NCBI GenBank assembly: GCA_013330155.1
Contig: DUIU01000074.1
Span: 1 to 8,370, forward strand
Origin: Candidatus Poseidonia sp.
GTDB lineage: Archaea > Thermoplasmatota > Poseidoniia > Poseidoniales > Poseidoniaceae
Direction of reading: 5' to 3'
Length of the DNA stretch: 8,370 nucleotides
Both the position numbers and the translations under genes were made by a program. Numbering within the stretch: the first letter of the stretch is position 1; every line of letters starts with the position of its first letter. This document shows, one piece after another, positions 5,361-8,370 of this stretch. The notes under the pieces were generated by a model. The model did no database searches. It saw only the letters and a program-made list of their open reading frames with translations, and was not told the origin of the DNA.

Positions 5361-6053
5361 ATGGTGAGTTTAGACAAGGCCGTGCTCGCCCGCTTAGAAA
5401 AAGGTGGGAAACGCTACGAAATTTTGGTCGACCCCGCCCTTGTGGAGGAGTTCAAAGAATCACCTGACGAGGTCGATATCAACGACTTCCTCGCCATGGA
5501 TGAGGTCTTTCACGATGCGAGGGGTGGTGAGCGGCCGACTGCAGAAGCCATTGAGAAAGTCTTTGGTAGCCAAGACATTGTGGTCATTACAAGTACCATT
5601 TTGGAAAAAGGTTCCATTCAGCTCACGACAGCACAACGAAAACAGATGGTCGAAAACATGCGACAGCAGATCATTCATCGAATTCATTCAGAAGCGGTTG
5701 ACCCCAAAACGAAATCACCGCACTCCAAAACGAGAATTGAACTTGCTTTGGATGAATCAAGGTATTCGGTTGACCCGTTCAAGCGTTTGGAGGAACAAGT
5801 CAAGGACGCTATTGCTAAACTGAAGCCTTTGATTCCACTTTCATTTGAAACGGTTAGGCTCGCTTTCAAAGTACCTGGTTCTGCCTATGGTTCAGTGTCT
5901 CAACTTCTCCGAACACACCAACAGAAAGAAGGTTGGTTGGAGGACGGTTCCTGGGCTTGTGTCATCGAATGTTCCGCAGGCATGAAAGGGGAAATCATCG
6001 GTCAAGTGATGCGAAGAAGTTCGGATGCCGAAGTGAAAGAACTGGGTTCGTGA
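5361..6053 (+). CDS. sdo1: Ribosome maturation protein SDO1 (SBDS homologue)
   Basis: SBDS proteins work with an EF-2-type GTPase to release the anti-association factor IF6 from the new large ribosomal subunit. The 230-residue protein starts MVSLDKAVLARLEKGGKRYE, the standard opening of archaeal SBDS, which sets the ATG at 5361; a longer in-frame start at 5310 would overlap psmA and add 17 unrelated residues. Three domains follow in order. The N-terminal FYSH domain spans about 1-87, with YEILVDP, DFLAMDEVFHDA and ITSTILEKGSIQLT. A helical middle domain covers about 93-165 (DPKTKSPHSKTRIELAL, then VDPF), and a ferredoxin-like C-terminal domain about 165-228. It lies 47 bp after psmA and 64 bp before rrp4. 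The ribosome binding site is weak (GTGAT at 5353-5357), so translation may depend on its own short leader or on coupling. Confidence 0.95.
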   Translation: MVSLDKAVLARLEKGGKRYEILVDPALVEEFKESPDEVDINDFLAMDEVFHDARGGERPTAEAIEKVFGSQDIVVITSTILEKGSIQLTTAQRKQMVENMRQQIIHRIHSEAVDPKTKSPHSKTRIELALDESRYSVDPFKRLEEQVKDAIAKLKPLIPLSFETVRLAFKVPGSAYGSVSQLLRTHQQKEGWLEDGSWACVIECSAGMKGEIIGQVMRRSSDAEVKELGS

Positions 6054-6073
6054 ACGCCGTGGCCTTAGGGTGG

Positions 6074-6082
6074 CCTTTATCA
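6074..6082 (+). promoter_or_regulatory. Possible internal TATA box before rrp4
   Basis: CCTTTATCA in the 64-bp gap between sdo1 and rrp4 resembles an archaeal box A. Its centre is about 39 bp from the rrp4 ATG, much like the 36 bp between the TATA-like element and psmA, and would place a start site just before the rrp4 Shine-Dalgarno sequence. It may give the exosome genes their own promoter. A six-base T-rich match is weak evidence alone. Confidence 0.25.
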
Positions 6083-6105
6083 TGGGTTGGCGAGTGGGCG
6101 GATTC

Positions 6106-6110
6106 GGAGA
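6106..6110 (+). promoter_or_regulatory. Ribosome binding site of rrp4, deciding its start
   Basis: GGAGA lies 7 nt before the ATG at 6118. The frame stays open upstream, with ATGs at 6070 and 6082, but neither has a comparable site, and the extra residues do not resemble Rrp4. This favours 6118. Confidence 0.55.
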
Positions 6111-6117
6111 GAAAAGA

Positions 6118-6807
6118 ATGTCCCAAGGTCAAGCCGGCGCCGAGCAGCGCCTAGTGACCCCGGGAATGGCCATTGGGCCATCCGCCGGGAAGCGAGCAGG
6201 CAGCGGAATCATCGCTGCTGGAGAATCATTCGTAGCCACTCAACTTGGTTGGCTACGTGAACGTAACAACACCGTATCGGTGGACCCAATCAATGCAGCC
6301 TACATGCCCCGCTCGGGTGATTTGGTCGTTGGCATCGTAGCCGAAGTCCGAAACAATTTGTGGTTCATGAACATCAATGGCTCGTTTCAGGGTTTGCTCC
6401 CCATGTCCCTCGCTCCTTGGAAAGTTGAGTTTGGAGCCGCTCGCCAACACATGGATGTTGGTGATGTTGTCCTTGCTCGAGTGCAAGAAGTTGATGAATG
6501 CCACAATGTGGTTCTTACCATGAAGGGCGTTGGCCTTCGCCGACTCAATCAAGGCGCCGTGGAATCCATTCCTGTGCAACACATCGACCGTGTCCGAGGA
6601 GAAAACAATGCTCTTCTAAAGCGAATGCGTGATGCATGCGATTGCCGCATCATGGTCGGTGAAAATGGACGTGTGTGGATCGATGGTTCTTCCGAAGGCA
6701 TCGCATGGGCGCGAAAGGCGTTGCGTTGCGTTGTTGATGAAGGTCACAGCAAAGCGTTCGAAACAATTCTTTCTGAAATGGAAAACAAAACAAAAGGTGA
6801 TGCATGA
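6118..6807 (+). CDS. rrp4: Exosome complex RNA-binding subunit Rrp4
   Basis: Rrp4 sits as a trimeric cap on the Rrp41-Rrp42 ring of the archaeal exosome and guides RNA into the chamber. From the ATG at 6118 the protein has 229 residues. The N-terminal domain carries LVTPGMAIG (12-20) and ATQLGWL. An S1 RNA-binding domain follows at about 62-137, opening with the typical YMPRSGDLVVGIVAEV and WFMNING. A KH domain covers about 150-215, with the GxxG-type loop GENG (181-184) in IMVGENGRVWIDG. The combination S1 plus KH separates Rrp4 from the alternative cap Csl4, which has S1 and a zinc ribbon. The stop codon overlaps the rrp41 start (ATGA at 6804-6807), so the two are translationally coupled. 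No expected element seems missing. Confidence 0.94.
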   Translation: MSQGQAGAEQRLVTPGMAIGPSAGKRAGSGIIAAGESFVATQLGWLRERNNTVSVDPINAAYMPRSGDLVVGIVAEVRNNLWFMNINGSFQGLLPMSLAPWKVEFGAARQHMDVGDVVLARVQEVDECHNVVLTMKGVGLRRLNQGAVESIPVQHIDRVRGENNALLKRMRDACDCRIMVGENGRVWIDGSSEGIAWARKALRCVVDEGHSKAFETILSEMENKTKGDA

Positions 6808-7535
6808 TGGGTGGATATGGAGATGTACAATTGCTACGAGAAGACGGCACCCGTTTGGACGGCCGTAAAGTGGATGAAATGCGACCGGTTTCAATCGAAG
6901 CCGGTATTCTACCTGCGGCTGAAGGTTCAGCCATGGTGACTCACGGCCTCAACGTGGCCGTTGCTGCGGTCTACGGACCGATGGAAGCTCACCCCCGGAA
7001 GATACAACGTCAAGACCGCGCTGTTATCGATGTTCGATACAACATGGCTCCGTTCTCCACTTCTGACCGAATTCGACCAGGTTTCAACCGTCGTTCACGA
7101 GAGATCTCCAAGGTGACGGCCGAAGCTCTGGAATCGGTCGTTCTGGTTGAGCGCTACCCTCGCTCGAAGATTCGAGTTGAAATTGAGATCCTCGCTGCAG
7201 AAGCGGGTACTCGATGTGCTGGAATCACCGCCGCTGCAGTGGCTCTGGCTGATGCTGGCATTCCCATGCGGGACATGATTGTCGGTGTTGCTTCGGGAAA
7301 AATCGAGGACACGGTTGTCCTCGATTTGGATAAAGCCGAGGACAACTACGGTCAGGCTGACCTTCCGGTTGGTATCCTTCCAACCACGGGCGAGATTGCT
7401 TTCCTCCAAATGGATGGCGACTTGTCCCCCGATGAGTACAATCTCGCCATGGAGTACAACTTCAAGGCCGCCAAGGAAATCCATGAAATCATGGTTGATG
7501 CTCTTCAACGCCGCTACCAAGGAGGTGAGGCCTGA
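6804..7535 (+). CDS. rrp41: Exosome complex catalytic exonuclease subunit Rrp41
   Basis: Rrp41 is the RNase PH-type subunit that degrades RNA 3' to 5' with phosphate and can add tails in reverse; three copies alternate with Rrp42 in the hexameric ring. The 243-residue product has the normal opening RLDGRKVDEMRPVSIEAG, then GPMEAHPRK (58-66), RSREISK (97-103, RNA-binding arginines) and ALADAGIPMRDM (147-158). The catalytic acidic motif is intact in AEDNYGQADLPV, with Asp180 and Asp186 at the family's active-site pair. This marks it as the active subunit. ATGATG offers two starts, 6804 and 6807; AGGTGAT at 6795-6801 is a good ribosome binding site and its spacing slightly favours 6807, but the change is one residue. 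It overlaps rrp4 by 4 bp and rrp42 by 1 bp. Confidence 0.96.
   Translation: MMGGYGDVQLLREDGTRLDGRKVDEMRPVSIEAGILPAAEGSAMVTHGLNVAVAAVYGPMEAHPRKIQRQDRAVIDVRYNMAPFSTSDRIRPGFNRRSREISKVTAEALESVVLVERYPRSKIRVEIEILAAEAGTRCAGITAAAVALADAGIPMRDMIVGVASGKIEDTVVLDLDKAEDNYGQADLPVGILPTTGEIAFLQMDGDLSPDEYNLAMEYNFKAAKEIHEIMVDALQRRYQGGEA
7521..7528 (+). promoter_or_regulatory. Ribosome binding site of rrp42
   Basis: GGAGGTGA, a near-complete complement to the 16S rRNA 3' end, lies inside the end of rrp41 and 6 nt before the rrp42 ATG. It confirms the start and indicates strong translation despite the overlapping stop and start (TGATG). Confidence 0.7.
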
Positions 7536-8320
7536 TGGTAGAATTGGTGCCCGCTCTCTTGCGTCAAGAACTTGCCCGACTCGCTGAAGAAGGCAACCGA
7601 ATTGACGACCGTGGACAATGGGATTCCCGAGATGTTTCATTGGAAACGGACTGCCTTTACAATGCCGAGGGATCGGCGAAGGTGGTCATGGGTGGAACTG
7701 TAGTCTACGCCGGAGTGAAATTTGAACTCCGCACACCATGGCCCGACCGCCCAACGCAAGGCTCCCTCATGTGTGGCGCCGAACTCCGACCTGTGGCTGG
7801 CCGCAAGTACGAGCCAGGCCCTCCATCTCCACAATCCATTGAATTGGGTCGTGTGGTTGACCGAGGCATCCGCGAATCCGGATGCATCGACATGGAAAGC
7901 CTCTGCATTGTTCCCGGCGAGAAAGTTTGGGGTGTCATGATTGACATTCACGTTATGTCTGACCAAGGCAACATCTTCGACGCCTGTGGGCTCGCAGCCA
8001 TCGCAGCTCTTCGTACAGCGGTTGTTCCTGCTGAACGCTTTGATGTTGGTGAAGACCACACACTCCAAGTGAACGGCACCCCGATCATGGCCTCATTTAC
8101 CCGTGTCGGTGGACGCTTCGTCCTTGATGCCAACGAACAGGAAGAACTCGGAGGCGATGAGCGCATTCACATCACTCTCGGAGACAAAGGTCATCTTCAC
8201 TCTCTACAGAAGGGGCTAAAAGGAGTGTTCACTCCCGCCGAGTTTGCTGAGATCTTCGATGTGGCACAAAAGCGATGCGTGGAACTTCGAGAACTTGTAG
8301 CAGAAAAGGAGGGGAACTGA
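7535..8320 (+). CDS. rrp42: Exosome complex subunit Rrp42 (non-catalytic RNase PH fold)
   Basis: Rrp42 pairs with Rrp41 to build the exosome ring and complete its RNA-binding groove, but is itself inactive in Archaea. The 261-residue length fits the family. Recognisable segments are GNRIDDR (20-26, like the opening of RNase PH-type subunits), NAEGSAKVVMGGTVVYAGVK (43-62), GRVVDRGIRES (105-115, arginines facing RNA) and VWGVMIDIHVMSDQGNIFDA (131-150), then CGLAAIAALR. The acidic catalytic motif found in the preceding subunit is not present, as expected. The greater length, the DQGNIFDA segment and its place after rrp41 identify it as Rrp42 and not a second Rrp41. It begins on the last base of the rrp41 stop codon and ends directly against the TTG start of rpl37ae. 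Confidence 0.95.
   Translation: MVELVPALLRQELARLAEEGNRIDDRGQWDSRDVSLETDCLYNAEGSAKVVMGGTVVYAGVKFELRTPWPDRPTQGSLMCGAELRPVAGRKYEPGPPSPQSIELGRVVDRGIRESGCIDMESLCIVPGEKVWGVMIDIHVMSDQGNIFDACGLAAIAALRTAVVPAERFDVGEDHTLQVNGTPIMASFTRVGGRFVLDANEQEELGGDERIHITLGDKGHLHSLQKGLKGVFTPAEFAEIFDVAQKRCVELRELVAEKEGN
8307..8313 (+). promoter_or_regulatory. Ribosome binding site of rpl37ae, supporting a TTG start
   Basis: AAGGAGG within AAAAGGAGGGG, at the end of rrp42, lies 7 nt before the TTG at 8321. The strong site, with no ATG or GTG nearby in frame, supports initiation at the rare codon. Confidence 0.65.
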
Positions 8321-8370
8321 TTGGCAAAGCGAACTCAGAAAGCTGGAGCAACGGCACGATTTGGAGCACG
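8321..8370 (+). CDS. rpl37ae: Large-subunit ribosomal protein L37Ae (eL43), N-terminal fragment
   Basis: Only the first 16 complete codons are in the window. Read from TTG they give MAKRTQKAGATARFGA, and the partial next codon begins CG, consistent with Arg. Archaeal L37Ae starts with a Lys-rich stretch and then KxGxTxRFGxRYG, so the match is good even though it is short; the CxxC zinc-binding pairs of the family lie beyond the window. The gene directly abuts the rrp42 stop codon. L37Ae follows rrp42 in many archaeal exosome superoperons, which strengthens the call. The TTG start is unusual for a highly expressed ribosomal protein but is backed by a strong ribosome binding site. Confidence 0.85.
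   Translation, partial: MAKRTQKAGATARFGA

Noticed and set aside
6070..6117. N-terminal extension of Rrp4 by 16 residues
   Set aside because: The start at 6118 has GGAGA at good spacing and the usual length; the extension shows no family similarity.
7095..7640. 181-codon minus-strand ORF across rrp41 and rrp42
   Set aside because: It runs antisense to two well-supported exosome genes and spans their junction; no motif or upstream signal supports it.
1..8370. CRISPR arrays, insertion sequences, tRNA or rRNA genes
   Set aside because: I looked for regular direct repeats, terminal inverted repeats, transposase motifs and tRNA-like arms and saw none; almost all bases are accounted for by protein genes.

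Overview
This window comes from an archaeal chromosome, most likely a euryarchaeon of the Thermoplasmata side such as Marine Group II / Poseidoniales. The domain assignment is firm: TiaS, a 20S proteasome alpha subunit, SBDS, the exosome trio Rrp4/Rrp41/Rrp42 and ribosomal protein L37Ae together occur only in Archaea. The finer placement is inference from the Thermoplasma-like PsmA, the moderate GC content and the gene order, and needs a phylogeny to confirm. Eleven of the twelve visible stop codons are TGA.

Left part (1-2403). The window opens inside tiaS, whose last 246 codons are visible (OB fold, zinc ribbon and ARRHL tail). A small single-pass membrane protein with an acidic tail follows closely. 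Tail-to-tail with it, on the minus strand, lies a RecA/RadB-like protein whose P-loop has lost the lysine. Head-to-head with that gene is a 69-residue protein with a C-terminal membrane anchor, followed by a four-helix membrane protein. I recognise none of the three membrane proteins; they are the accessory, least explained part of the window.

Middle (2448-4438). purB (adenylosuccinate lyase) has intact catalytic motifs. It converges with, and overlaps by 7 bp, a minus-strand dph6 (diphthine-ammonia ligase, the last step of EF-2 diphthamide synthesis).

Right part (4439-8370). A 152-bp divergent control region separates dph6 from the archaeal exosome superoperon: psmA, sdo1 (SBDS), rrp4, rrp41, rrp42 and rpl37ae, the last cut off by the window end. 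psmA, sdo1 and rrp4 are separated by 47-64 bp. rrp4, rrp41, rrp42 and rpl37ae are packed with overlapping or abutting stop and start codons, and most have clear Shine-Dalgarno sequences. The operon joins protein degradation, late 60S-type ribosome maturation (SBDS with EF-2), RNA decay (the exosome core) and a ribosomal protein.

No mobile element, CRISPR array, tRNA or rRNA was seen. The window is mainly conserved housekeeping sequence. The points that deserve a second look are the degenerate RecA-like gene and its membrane-protein neighbours, the short upstream ORF and TATA-like element before psmA, and a YDH in place of the usual YDR gating motif in PsmA. I do not see convincing evidence for a wholly new system.
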